From an uncultured Sutterella sp. (GTDB taxonomy: Bacteria > Pseudomonadota > Gammaproteobacteria > Burkholderiales > Burkholderiaceae_F): a DNA stretch of 20,779 bases. The notes beneath the pieces are model-generated. The model was not told the DNA's origin, searched no databases, and was given only the letters and a program-made list of their open reading frames with translations. Position numbers and translations under genes: made by a program. The stretch is from contig CAJMEC010000031.1 of the NCBI GenBank assembly GCA_905212345.1, positions 1-20,779 of the forward strand, given 5' to 3'. Shown piece by piece: positions 14,173-20,779 of this stretch. Position 1 is the first letter of the stretch. Every line of letters begins with the position of its first letter.

Positions 14173-15477
14173 ATGACAACACTGGTGTTGGATGCTCAAA
14201 CCGGAATCAGCGGCGATATGACTGTAGCCGCCTTGCTTGACTTAGGGGCTGATTTTAAAAAACTGCAACAAGTTCTTGCGACCCTACCCGACCAACATTT
14301 TCAGATTGCTGTTTCTCGGGTTAAGAAAAATGCTTTAACCGCTTGTGATTTTAAAGTCACTTTGACAAACGGCGCCACGGATACTGATCATGATATGAAC
14401 TATCTTTTCGGCGAAAAAGCTCATCATCCGAACACCAGTCGGAATGAAGACTCTGAAGCTTCGATAGACACTCATGCCCACGAGCACCATCATCATGAAC
14501 ATCGTCATTTAAACGATATTTTCTGCCTATTGGATCAAACGTCTGCAACCGAACAGGCTAAAAACATTGCAAAGAGGATCTTCAAGATCGTAGCCGAAGC
14601 TGAAGCTAAAGCTCACGGCGTAACCATTGATGAAGTACATTTCCATGAAGTGGGTGCGCTTGATTCTATCGTTGATATTCTTTCGGTTGCTGTGTTGATT
14701 GATGATCTGAGTGTCGACCAGGTTATTGTGAGCGCTCTGGGAGAAGGCTATGGAGAAATTCGCTGTCAACACGGTATTTTGCCCATTCCGGTTCCGGCAG
14801 TTTCTCATATCGCGCAAGCACATGGTCTGACATTGTCTCGCATTGACTGCAAGGGTGAATTTATAACACCGACCGGTGCCGCCATTGTCGCCGCCCTTAA
14901 AACAGCTGAACAACTTCCGCAACGCTACAAAATTTTGAATTCGGGACTTGGCGCGGGAAAACGCAACTACGACCGTCCTAGCCTTCTAAAAGCCTCACTC
15001 ATCCAAGCAACAGATGATCAATGCGGGCAAGATAGAGTCATCGAGTTATCAACCAATATCGATGATTCGACCGCCGAAACTCTTGGTTTTACCCTTGAAA
15101 AACTCTACGCCGACGGCGCACTTGAGGCTTGGTTTACACCGATTTATACGAAAAAATGCCGCCCGGCCTACATACTGTCTGTGTTGTGCAAACCGGATCT
15201 GCGCGAAAAATTGGAAAACATTATCTTTTCCAATACGACAACCATCGGCATTCGTTCCCGAGACGTCTTTCGCCGTACCTTAAAACGCCATCAGTTGACC
15301 GTACAGACTCCCTACGGCCATGCGGAAGTTAAAGTTTGCGAAGTGCCCGATCAAGAAGGGGTATTTCACACTCGTTTTTACCCTGAATATGAAACCATAA
15401 AACGGTTGGCAGAAGAGCACAACATTGACCTGCCTAGCCTTTACCGTTTGGTACAAAATGCCGCTGAAAATGCCTGA
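14173..15477 (+). CDS. larC: Nickel insertion protein LarC (LarC1-LarC2 in one frame)
   Basis: LarC inserts nickel into the dithiolated pincer precursor, using CTP, to form the mature cofactor. The 434-residue protein is complete. GISGDM is at 11-16, a His-rich stretch HAHEHHHHEHRH is at 101-112, VHFHEVGALDSIVDI is at 155-169 and FITPTGAAIVAAL is at 230-242. The C-terminal LarC2 part starts with STNIDDSTAETLG (293-305) and contains the conserved metal/CTP region around YTKKCRPAY. In Lactiplantibacillus plantarum the two halves are joined by a programmed frameshift; here they form one uninterrupted frame. The His-rich stretch lies in a variable loop and probably binds nickel transiently. It has AAGGA 9 bp before the ATG and its end overlaps larE. 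Confidence 0.95.
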   Translation: MTTLVLDAQTGISGDMTVAALLDLGADFKKLQQVLATLPDQHFQIAVSRVKKNALTACDFKVTLTNGATDTDHDMNYLFGEKAHHPNTSRNEDSEASIDTHAHEHHHHEHRHLNDIFCLLDQTSATEQAKNIAKRIFKIVAEAEAKAHGVTIDEVHFHEVGALDSIVDILSVAVLIDDLSVDQVIVSALGEGYGEIRCQHGILPIPVPAVSHIAQAHGLTLSRIDCKGEFITPTGAAIVAALKTAEQLPQRYKILNSGLGAGKRNYDRPSLLKASLIQATDDQCGQDRVIELSTNIDDSTAETLGFTLEKLYADGALEAWFTPIYTKKCRPAYILSVLCKPDLREKLENIIFSNTTTIGIRSRDVFRRTLKRHQLTVQTPYGHAEVKVCEVPDQEGVFHTRFYPEYETIKRLAEEHNIDLPSLYRLVQNAAENA

Positions 15478-16261
15478 TCTAAAAACTGTCCTCAGCCATT
15501 TTGAAGCCATCGTGACCGAGCCTGTTATGGTTGCGTTCTCAGGTGGCGCCGATAGTGTTTTAGTCCTCAAACTTGCCCTTGAGGCTTCTCGTGGCCGCTT
15601 TCCCATTTATGCTTTGTATGCTGATGCGCCTTGGATGCCGAGGGTGGCTCGTTTAGAGGCTGAGCAAATCGCCCGTGAGCTCCAAGTCAAGCTTAACGTT
15701 GTTAGTATTGACTCACCCAATTCAATAGGTATCGAAAATAATCCCAAAGACCGGTGCTACCGGTGCAAAAAAGCCATTTTTAAAGCTTTTATGGATTTTG
15801 GACAAACACACAATGTAAAAATCCTGTTAGAGGGCACTCAATTAGATGACTTAACGAAATACCGTCCGGGATTAAAAGCTATTGCTGAATCAGGGGCCCG
15901 TAGTCCGCTAAAAGAATTAGGACTGCACAAGTCAGATGTAAGAAAACTTTTGGCACATTGGGGACTCTCTGCGGCAAAGAAACCGTCCGGTTCCTGTCTG
16001 GCCACTCGACTGCCTTACGGACAAAAACTTTCCTCCGATATTTTGTGCCGTATTGATAGCGCAGAAAATAAACTAAAGCAATTTGGCTTGGGCACAATTC
16101 GTGTTCGCTCACACGGCGAAATCGCCCGAATAGAAGTGGATAAAAACCAACTTGAGAAGGGCGCGCATTTTCATGAAGAAATCATCCGTGAATTAAAACC
16201 CTTGGGTTGGAAATTTATAACTTTGGATATGGAGGGATTCCGCTCCGGCAGCATGGACTGA
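15470..16261 (+). CDS. larE: Pyridinium-dicarboxylate sulfurtransferase LarE
   Basis: LarE adenylates the two carboxylates of the LarB product and converts them to thiocarboxylates, which later bind nickel. The 263-residue protein is of family length. The PP-loop is SGGADS (24-29), followed by CYRC (96-99), GTQLDDLTKYRPGLKA (122-137), GARSPLKELG (142-151), KPSGSCLATRLPYG (171-184) and the C-terminal GFRSGSMD. Three cysteines (96, 99, 176) match the arrangement known for LarE proteins that hold a [4Fe-4S] cluster as sulfur carrier, in contrast to the single-Cys sacrificial type. The ATG at 15470 overlaps the larC stop by 8 bp. An in-frame ATG at 15458 would add four residues and is equally possible; neither has a clear Shine-Dalgarno, so coupling to larC is likely. 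Confidence 0.94.
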   Translation: MPDLKTVLSHFEAIVTEPVMVAFSGGADSVLVLKLALEASRGRFPIYALYADAPWMPRVARLEAEQIARELQVKLNVVSIDSPNSIGIENNPKDRCYRCKKAIFKAFMDFGQTHNVKILLEGTQLDDLTKYRPGLKAIAESGARSPLKELGLHKSDVRKLLAHWGLSAAKKPSGSCLATRLPYGQKLSSDILCRIDSAENKLKQFGLGTIRVRSHGEIARIEVDKNQLEKGAHFHEEIIRELKPLGWKFITLDMEGFRSGSMD

Positions 16262-16265
16262 AAAG

Positions 16266-16302
16266 CGAAAAAAGGCGACCCGTTTAAAGCCGCCTCTTTT
16301 TA
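16266..16302. terminator. Bidirectional terminator between convergent larE and asparaginase-domain gene
   Basis: AGGCG (16273-16277) and CGCCT (16291-16295) form a short stem flanked on the left by an A run and on the right by CTTTTT. It can serve larE on the plus strand and the convergent gene on the minus strand in a gap of only 46 bp. The stem is short, so efficiency is uncertain. Confidence 0.6.
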
Positions 16303-16307
16303 ACCCA

Positions 16308-16784
16308 CTAGGAATGCAATTCGACGTCAGCCGATGCGGGATATATCTGACCTTTAATACAAACATATACTCCAGGGGCATTTAGTTTGGAATTCATCAT
16401 TGAGGCACCCAAACTAAACCCAGCGTCTGTCGGTGCAAAACCAAATAAAGGAATAAGGGCCCCAGTCACGGTGACCTTAACATCCTTACGATTAATATGA
16501 CTTTGCACATAGCGAGCGGTTTCGAACAAAGTATAAGTACCGTGTGTCACGACGAAATCACTCTCATCCGATTCCTCAATGATTCGGCAAATATTTTGGC
16601 GATCCATTTCATTGATATCGCGAGAGTCTTTCATACAAATTTGTTCAAAAGAACTTTTCTCGGTACAAGCGCAAACTGTCTTTTCCAGATAATTTCTCAC
16701 AACAGACTCTTTAAAAGGGAGTGCTGTACAGCTATCCGTGTCGTAATACGAGTCGATAGTTCCTCCAGTCAGAATAAATTTCAT
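16308..16784 (-). CDS. Half-length asparaginase-domain protein
   Basis: The 158-residue protein matches only the N-terminal domain of L-asparaginase/glutaminase (about 330 residues). Visible marks are LTGGTI (5-10), MKDSRDI (51-57), FVVTHGTYTLFETA (77-90), VTGALIPL (106-113), TDAGFSLGASM (119-129) and a final strand GVYVCIKGQIY. The first catalytic Thr in TGGTI and the Thr of THGT are present. The Asp of the usual THGTDT is replaced by Tyr84, the region that supplies the second-triad Lys ends in DVELHS without it, and the C-terminal domain is absent. Short single-domain members exist in other bacteria, so this may be a family form rather than a broken gene. ATG overlaps the transporter stop by 4 bp and has AGAGG upstream. 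True asparaginase activity is doubtful. Confidence 0.75.
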   Translation of the reverse strand: MKFILTGGTIDSYYDTDSCTALPFKESVVRNYLEKTVCACTEKSSFEQICMKDSRDINEMDRQNICRIIEESDESDFVVTHGTYTLFETARYVQSHINRKDVKVTVTGALIPLFGFAPTDAGFSLGASMMNSKLNAPGVYVCIKGQIYPASADVELHS

Positions 16785-17857
16785 TTCACACCTCTCACAT
16801 TCTTAATTACACGAAGGATCACAAAAATGAGGAAGAAACAACCAAGATATCCATATACCTGATAAATGATGTTAATGGCCTTATCAAAAGGTAAAACCGC
16901 ACCAAGAATCACAGAGGCAATTCCCAAGATCAAAACGAAAAGTTTAAAAAATCTGTTTTTCTCCGAAACGATACGAGAACAGAAGTTCCAATACATCGGA
17001 GCGCAACCGGTAAAAATGGCCAATAGGATCACAATCGAGAAGGAAGATGCCAACAACGGATGGATTTGTTCCGCAATGTAGAGATTCGGCACCAATTTAG
17101 TTCCAACATTAGTGATATCCGTGAGAAAAGACAACAACACCAAGGTGATAGTTGAGCAGAAAGCCACAGATCCCAGAATTCCGCCGAAAATATTGATCTT
17201 TTGGTTTTTGCTCTTTTGTCCCAACAAGGGCATAAAGGCTGCCAAACCCAATAAGTTAAACGTCATATATAAAAAGCCGGATACAAACCAAGAATCTGAA
17301 GGTTGCAAAATAGTTGTCATGGTTTGCACTTGTTGATGACCTTCAATCACAGCACTTGGATTCTTTAAAAGATATGTTCCAACGATTCCAATAACCATAA
17401 ATACCAAAAGAACGCCGAGACTGCCGACAATATTAATCAGACGGCTTAAACCTAAAAGTACAGTGACAATCACGAACACTCCCATGATTGAACTGCCGAC
17501 AAAAGTGCTCACGCCAAAGGCCTGAGCAATGGTGGCGCCCGAGGCGGTTAAAAAAACGATGACTTGTACAATCAAATACGTGAAAGCGATAAATTCAAAG
17601 CAAGATCCGATTTTTGTTCCGCAGTAGTAGGCAAAGGCATCATGGGCATTTTCAATATTTTCTCGCTTGCCCAGTTTCAAGAAATCAACCACGCAGAAAA
17701 TCATAATAACAAGGGACACCAGCACAGCGCCGATGCCCCACAGACCGTAAGAAGCAAAAAACTGAAGAAGTTCCTGACCAGACGCGAATCCTCCGCCGAT
17801 TAAATAACCGCATATCGCACCCGCAATTTTTAAAGTATCAGAGACTTTCGTAAACAT
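16781..17857 (-). CDS. YkvI-type membrane transporter (APC-like)
   Basis: A 358-residue integral membrane protein with about ten hydrophobic helices. The first helix carries GYLIGGGFASGQELLQFF (17-34), the hallmark of the YkvI family, which is distantly related to amino-acid carriers of the APC superfamily. Further helices lie in the 90-115, 120-160, 190-215, 225-245 and 270-350 regions, roughly. No substrate has been assigned to this family that I know of. Placement between an aspartase-like lyase and an asparaginase-domain protein suggests an amino acid or dicarboxylate-type substrate. The ATG follows AGAGGG at a normal distance, and the stop overlaps the next gene as ATGA, so the two are translated together. 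Confidence 0.78.
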   Translation of the reverse strand: MFTKVSDTLKIAGAICGYLIGGGFASGQELLQFFASYGLWGIGAVLVSLVIMIFCVVDFLKLGKRENIENAHDAFAYYCGTKIGSCFEFIAFTYLIVQVIVFLTASGATIAQAFGVSTFVGSSIMGVFVIVTVLLGLSRLINIVGSLGVLLVFMVIGIVGTYLLKNPSAVIEGHQQVQTMTTILQPSDSWFVSGFLYMTFNLLGLAAFMPLLGQKSKNQKINIFGGILGSVAFCSTITLVLLSFLTDITNVGTKLVPNLYIAEQIHPLLASSFSIVILLAIFTGCAPMYWNFCSRIVSEKNRFFKLFVLILGIASVILGAVLPFDKAINIIYQVYGYLGCFFLIFVILRVIKNVRGVK

Positions 17858-17883
17858 ACTGCCCTCTGAACAAATTGATTCTG

Positions 17884-17921
17884 AAAAGAGCCGAACTATG
17901 TCAACGAAATGTTCGGCCCTT
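17884..17921 (-). terminator. Terminator or attenuator between lyase and transporter
   Basis: In the 83-bp gap, GTTCGGCCCTT (17911-17921) and AAGAGCCGAAC (17886-17896) form an 11-bp stem with one G-U pair and a 14-nt loop. On the minus strand it is followed by TTTT within CTCTTTTCAG. It may end lyase transcripts or let part of them continue into the transporter, lowering its dose. Confidence 0.6.
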
Positions 17922-17940
17922 TCCGAAAGAAAAAGAATAA

Positions 17941-19371
17941 TTAGCGCTTACCCGCTCTCCAAGCGGCAATTGCTTGAGCCATCTTTTCGGGATCAACCAG
18001 AAGCATCGGATCAAGCAAAATATCCGCCTCTTCTTGAGTCATCACCCCCATTTCAAGCACAGCCTCTTTAACAGTCAAGCCCTTTTGTTCAGCGTAATGA
18101 GCAACCTTTACGCCAAGCGGATAACCCTGGGTTGCCGCCACTACCGTTGAAATGGCCAAACTTGACTGAGCTTCAAATTGGCAGCGTTCACGATTAGCTG
18201 TAATGCCGTCAACACAGTCACGTTTGAGAATAAGAAGCTCTTCTCCAACCAATTGAAGGTTTTCAAACAGACACTTGTAGAACGTGGCATCCCAAACATT
18301 TAAGTCCAACTCACCCTCGTCATAAGCCATGGCAATGGCAACATCGTTACCCACAACCTGGTGGGCGATCTGAATAACCATTTCAGGCACGGTGGGATTG
18401 ATTTTGCCGGGCATGATGGAGCTTCCGGGACTTAATGCAGGAAGCGAGATTTCCATGAAACCGGCGCGCGGCCCCGAACTCATCAAGCGCAGATCTTTGC
18501 TGATTTTTGACAGCGAAGTGGCGATTTCTTTGATCGCTCCAGATACGGTCACAAAGAAGTCACCGTTCTGGAAACCATCAAAAATATTCGCTTGGGGTTT
18601 GACCTCTTCATGCAAATCCTGACTGATATGCCGATAGAAAGCATCCATGTAGCCACTGGAGGCACCAAGTCCTGTGCCAACAGCGCTGCCGCCCATGATC
18701 AATTCGAAACAACCTGGTCTTAACGCCTGAAGCTTTACCACCAATCGTTTCATTAAACTGGCGTAACCGCCGAATTCCTGTCCCAATGTCAACGGCAAGG
18801 CGTCTTGCCAGCAGGTGCGACCAACCTTAACCACATCTTTAAATTCTTCGGCTTTGACTTCAAAACTCTTTTGAAGCGCTTGAAGTCTTTCGACAATCAA
18901 ATCCAAACGAGGTGCAATGGCTAAATGGGTGGCCGAGGGAATAGTATCGTTGGTCGATTGAGCCATATTAACGTGAGTGTTCGGGTGAACCTTCTCACAG
19001 CCTTTGTGACCGGTCAAAATTTCATTGGCCATGTTGCCGATCACTTCATTGACGTTCATATTGACACAGGTGTAACCACCCCCTTGCCACATATCCAGCG
19101 GGAACTCCTTCTCATAACCGCCCGCTAACAGCTGGTCGCAAGCCTTAACAATCGCAGAAGCGACTTCCCCGCTCATCGCTCCAACCTCTGCATTAGCTTT
19201 TGCACAAGCTTTCTTAATCTGAAAAAGTGCTCTGTGCATGTCCGGATAAGCGATGACCGGAAAACCAGCCGCGCCGGAAACTTTCATCATGCGGTGAGTT
19301 TGAATTCCAAAGTAGGATGCATCGTCGATTTCCATCTCGCCCAAGCAATCCCGTTCAATTCTCGTTTTCAT
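17941..19371 (-). CDS. Aspartase/fumarase superfamily lyase (AspA-like)
   Basis: Members release fumarate from aspartate, malate or related succinyl compounds. The 476-residue protein has typical length and the N-terminal LGEMEIDDASYFGIQT (10-25) of aspartase/fumarase. Region 1 reads WQGGGYTCVNMNVNEV (95-110), where aspartases have AGTSVNMN-like sequence. VNMAQSTND is at 134-142, GRTCWQDALPLTLGQEF at 184-200 where Gln or His follows GRT in characterised enzymes, and the signature GSSIMPGKINP is at 316-326 with the catalytic Ser, K323 and N325. YDEGELDLNVWD is at 350-361. Catalytic residues are present, but the substrate-binding loops differ, so aspartate may not be the substrate. Start ATG follows GGGAGA. 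It is divergent from a LysR gene and upstream of the transporter. Annotation as aspartate ammonia-lyase is the nearest guess. Confidence 0.82.
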   Translation of the reverse strand: MKTRIERDCLGEMEIDDASYFGIQTHRMMKVSGAAGFPVIAYPDMHRALFQIKKACAKANAEVGAMSGEVASAIVKACDQLLAGGYEKEFPLDMWQGGGYTCVNMNVNEVIGNMANEILTGHKGCEKVHPNTHVNMAQSTNDTIPSATHLAIAPRLDLIVERLQALQKSFEVKAEEFKDVVKVGRTCWQDALPLTLGQEFGGYASLMKRLVVKLQALRPGCFELIMGGSAVGTGLGASSGYMDAFYRHISQDLHEEVKPQANIFDGFQNGDFFVTVSGAIKEIATSLSKISKDLRLMSSGPRAGFMEISLPALSPGSSIMPGKINPTVPEMVIQIAHQVVGNDVAIAMAYDEGELDLNVWDATFYKCLFENLQLVGEELLILKRDCVDGITANRERCQFEAQSSLAISTVVAATQGYPLGVKVAHYAEQKGLTVKEAVLEMGVMTQEEADILLDPMLLVDPEKMAQAIAAWRAGKR

Positions 19372-19403
19372 TGAGTTCTCCCGAACTGTTAAACCTTTTC
19401 TGA

Positions 19404-19474
19404 TTGTGCGTTGAATAAATTTATCTGTATACTAATTTCAGAAATTCTTACATCAAATTTTCATTTTTCTGAAA
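19404..19474 (+). promoter_or_regulatory. lysR promoter and inverted-repeat operator in the divergent control region
   Basis: For lysR, TTGTGC (19404-19409) and TATACT (19428-19433) are 18 bp apart. Just downstream, TTTCAGAAA (19436-19444) is repeated inverted as TTTCTGAAA (19466-19474), the second copy ending at the lysR ATG. On the minus strand TATACA (19426-19431) could serve the lyase with a poor, widely spaced -35 (19451-19456). Overlapping divergent promoters with a repeat over the regulator's start are typical of LysR autoregulation. Confidence 0.45.
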
Positions 19475-20449
19475 ATGTCTCTACCTATTTCAAAACTGTT
19501 TGATCTAAACGCCTTACGAATTTTTCTCACCTTGGCTCAAACCGGCAGCATGAGAAAAACCGCCCAACAGTACGATTTGAGTATTTCAGCGGTTTCTCAA
19601 TGCATAAGCACTCTGGAGAAACAAATCGGCGTCGAACTTTTCAATCACAAAGTCCGTCCCCTGGAGCCCAGCCTCGCAGGGCGACTTTTAATCAACGAGG
19701 GAGAGAAATTACTGCAGGATGTCTGGCGAATCACCTTCGCTATGCAGGCCAGCACCCTTGAGAACATTCATTTAAGAATCGGATTTTCGGAGTCCATTAG
19801 CCACTCATTGGCCCCATTGATTTGCGGTTCGCTATTCCAAAGCGTGAAAAGTTTTTCAGTGCAAACCGCTATGACCCAAACATTGAAAGAACAGCTGATC
19901 AAAAGAGAGCTCGATATTCTCATTTCTCCCGAGTCTTTCGATAATGAACAAACTTTTTACCGAAAGCCCCTGTGGTCAGAGACATACTTACTTGTGCTAC
20001 CGAAAAAGGAGAAAAGAGTCTGCAACCTTGATCAGCTCAGAAACATGGCCCAACACCTCTCCTATATCCGTTATAACGTTGACAGTACTGATCGCGTTCA
20101 GAGTGAACGGATTTTCAGAAAACTCAATATTGAACAAAGGGAAACTTTGGGTGTTGAAGCAAGCTACACAATGGTCGGGCTTGTCGCACAAGGTTTTGGC
20201 TGGGCCATCATGCCGCCTCTGGGTATCTGGCAAGGCAGAGACTGGACAGAGCAAATTCAAGTCATGCCTATTCCTGAAGTTATCATCAAACGAACACAGT
20301 GGATTGTGACACCCTCTAAAGGATTTGAGCAAATTGTCGGACGAATTCGCAAAGCCTCGCTTCTATCGTTGCAATCCCATGTAAAACCATGGCTAGAACG
20401 TACCTATAAAGGATTATCCGAATTTGTTGAGCCTAATTCAGATTTTTAA
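19475..20449 (+). CDS. LysR family transcriptional regulator
   Basis: A 324-residue LysR-type protein. The winged helix-turn-helix occupies about residues 10-70: FDLNALRIFLTLAQTGSM is followed by KTAQQYDLSISAVSQCIS and LEKQIGVELFNHKVRPLEPS. The remainder is a periplasmic-binding-like effector domain with the family's usual length, including a GLVAQGFGWAIMP segment. It is transcribed away from the aspartase-like gene, the classic arrangement for a LysR protein that controls the divergent gene, and it precedes an MmgE/PrpD gene on the same strand. The effector is unknown; a carboxylate or amino acid is a reasonable guess from the neighbours. The ATG has no Shine-Dalgarno and touches an inverted repeat, so a low translation rate or a different start is possible. 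Confidence 0.9.
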   Translation: MSLPISKLFDLNALRIFLTLAQTGSMRKTAQQYDLSISAVSQCISTLEKQIGVELFNHKVRPLEPSLAGRLLINEGEKLLQDVWRITFAMQASTLENIHLRIGFSESISHSLAPLICGSLFQSVKSFSVQTAMTQTLKEQLIKRELDILISPESFDNEQTFYRKPLWSETYLLVLPKKEKRVCNLDQLRNMAQHLSYIRYNVDSTDRVQSERIFRKLNIEQRETLGVEASYTMVGLVAQGFGWAIMPPLGIWQGRDWTEQIQVMPIPEVIIKRTQWIVTPSKGFEQIVGRIRKASLLSLQSHVKPWLERTYKGLSEFVEPNSDF

Positions 20450-20538
20450 TTTATCTAAATTACTTATTCATTATTTCTTAATTTAATTGATCAACGGTGA
20501 TGATTCCATGATGATGATTCTGTTCATTAGGAGTTGTC

Positions 20539-20779
20539 ATGACTGGTTTGTTATCCGTTCTTGCGCACTGCGCAAAAAATATTTCTTTCAAAAATGTGCC
20601 GATCAAAGCACAGGAAACCGCCAAACTGGGGTTAAGTGACTTTTTCGCAGTATCAGTCGCAGGACATGGGATGCCGGTCGCTAAAAACACTCTTTCCTAT
20701 GCTGCGGAATTATTGCCTGCGGATGGTGAGTCTGTGCTACTTGGTACCTCGTGCCGCACTCACTATTTGACGGCCGGAC
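20539..20779 (+). CDS. MmgE/PrpD family protein, N-terminal part (cut by window end)
   Basis: An open frame starts at an ATG 5 bp after AGGAG (20529-20533) and runs without a stop to the window end, giving 80 residues. The sequence resembles the N-terminal helix bundle of MmgE/PrpD proteins: ETAKLGLSDFFAVSVAGHG corresponds to the usual pattern in which a small conserved Asp follows a helix of Ala/Lys/Leu, and LLGTSCRTHYLTAG matches the later segment before the first active-site region. The first MmgE/PrpD gene of this window has the equivalent AQRHILDSVGAGIAGA. It would be the second family member here. It lies 89 bp after lysR; that gap is AT-rich and I see no clear promoter or terminator in it. 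The remaining three quarters of the protein lie outside the window. Confidence 0.72.
   Translation, partial: MTGLLSVLAHCAKNISFKNVPIKAQETAKLGLSDFFAVSVAGHGMPVAKNTLSYAAELLPADGESVLLGTSCRTHYLTAG

Noticed and set aside
14473..14508. His-rich codon run in larC as a possible low-complexity artefact or repeat
   Set aside because: Codons are mixed CAT/CAC with Glu and Arg interspersed, the frame continues through conserved LarC sequence, and His-rich loops suit a nickel protein.
16308..16784. Pseudogene remnant of a full asparaginase
   Set aside because: The frame is intact, has its own ribosome site and a 4-bp coupled start, and the downstream 46 bp to larE contains no trace of a missing C-terminal domain.

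Overview
The window looks like a chromosomal stretch from a Gram-negative, LPS-making bacterium. Heptose kinase and heptose-phosphate adenylyltransferase are separate genes rather than the fused enterobacterial HldE. The window also carries a Dcu-type C4-dicarboxylate carrier, two aspartase/fumarase-superfamily lyases and little sugar catabolism. My best guess is a betaproteobacterium of the Sutterella/Parasutterella type; this is inference from gene content, not a marker-gene result. I saw no insertion sequences, phage genes or CRISPR arrays.

Left part (1-8122). A CAU-anticodon tRNA lies on the minus strand with its own promoter and terminator. Next come two divergent operons that share a 192-bp control region (4815-5006). 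Leftward: pgi-waaC-waaA-thiD, with gaps of 13 bp or overlaps. Rightward: hldA-hldD-gmhB-hldC, closed by an intrinsic terminator. The rightward operon encodes every ADP-L-glycero-D-manno-heptose step except GmhA. The leftward operon supplies the Kdo and first-heptose transferases of the LPS inner core, plus Pgi and, incongruously, the thiamin kinase ThiD.

Middle part (8123-12613). After an AT-rich control region with a perfect 12-bp palindrome come an ArgH-like C-N lyase, a DcuA/DcuB-type C4-dicarboxylate transporter and an MmgE/PrpD-family protein, closed by a strong terminator. The lyase would release fumarate, the carrier handles C4-dicarboxylates, and MmgE/PrpD proteins act on carboxylic acids (known members include an iminodisuccinate epimerase). 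The set could be ordinary arginine biosynthesis beside unrelated genes. It could also be a catabolic module for an N-succinyl (aspartate-N-linked) compound.

Right part (12674-20779). An overlapping operon encodes a SAM methyltransferase followed by LarB, LarC and LarE, the complete biosynthetic set for the nickel-pincer nucleotide (NPN) cofactor. No LarA-type racemase is in view. Convergent to it, a leftward cluster has an aspartase-like lyase with altered active-site loops, a YkvI-type membrane transporter and a half-length asparaginase-domain protein that lacks catalytic residues. A divergent LysR regulator and a second MmgE/PrpD gene, cut by the window end, follow. Lyase + transporter + MmgE/PrpD therefore occurs twice, on both sides of the lar operon. 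That recurrence is the most interesting pattern here.
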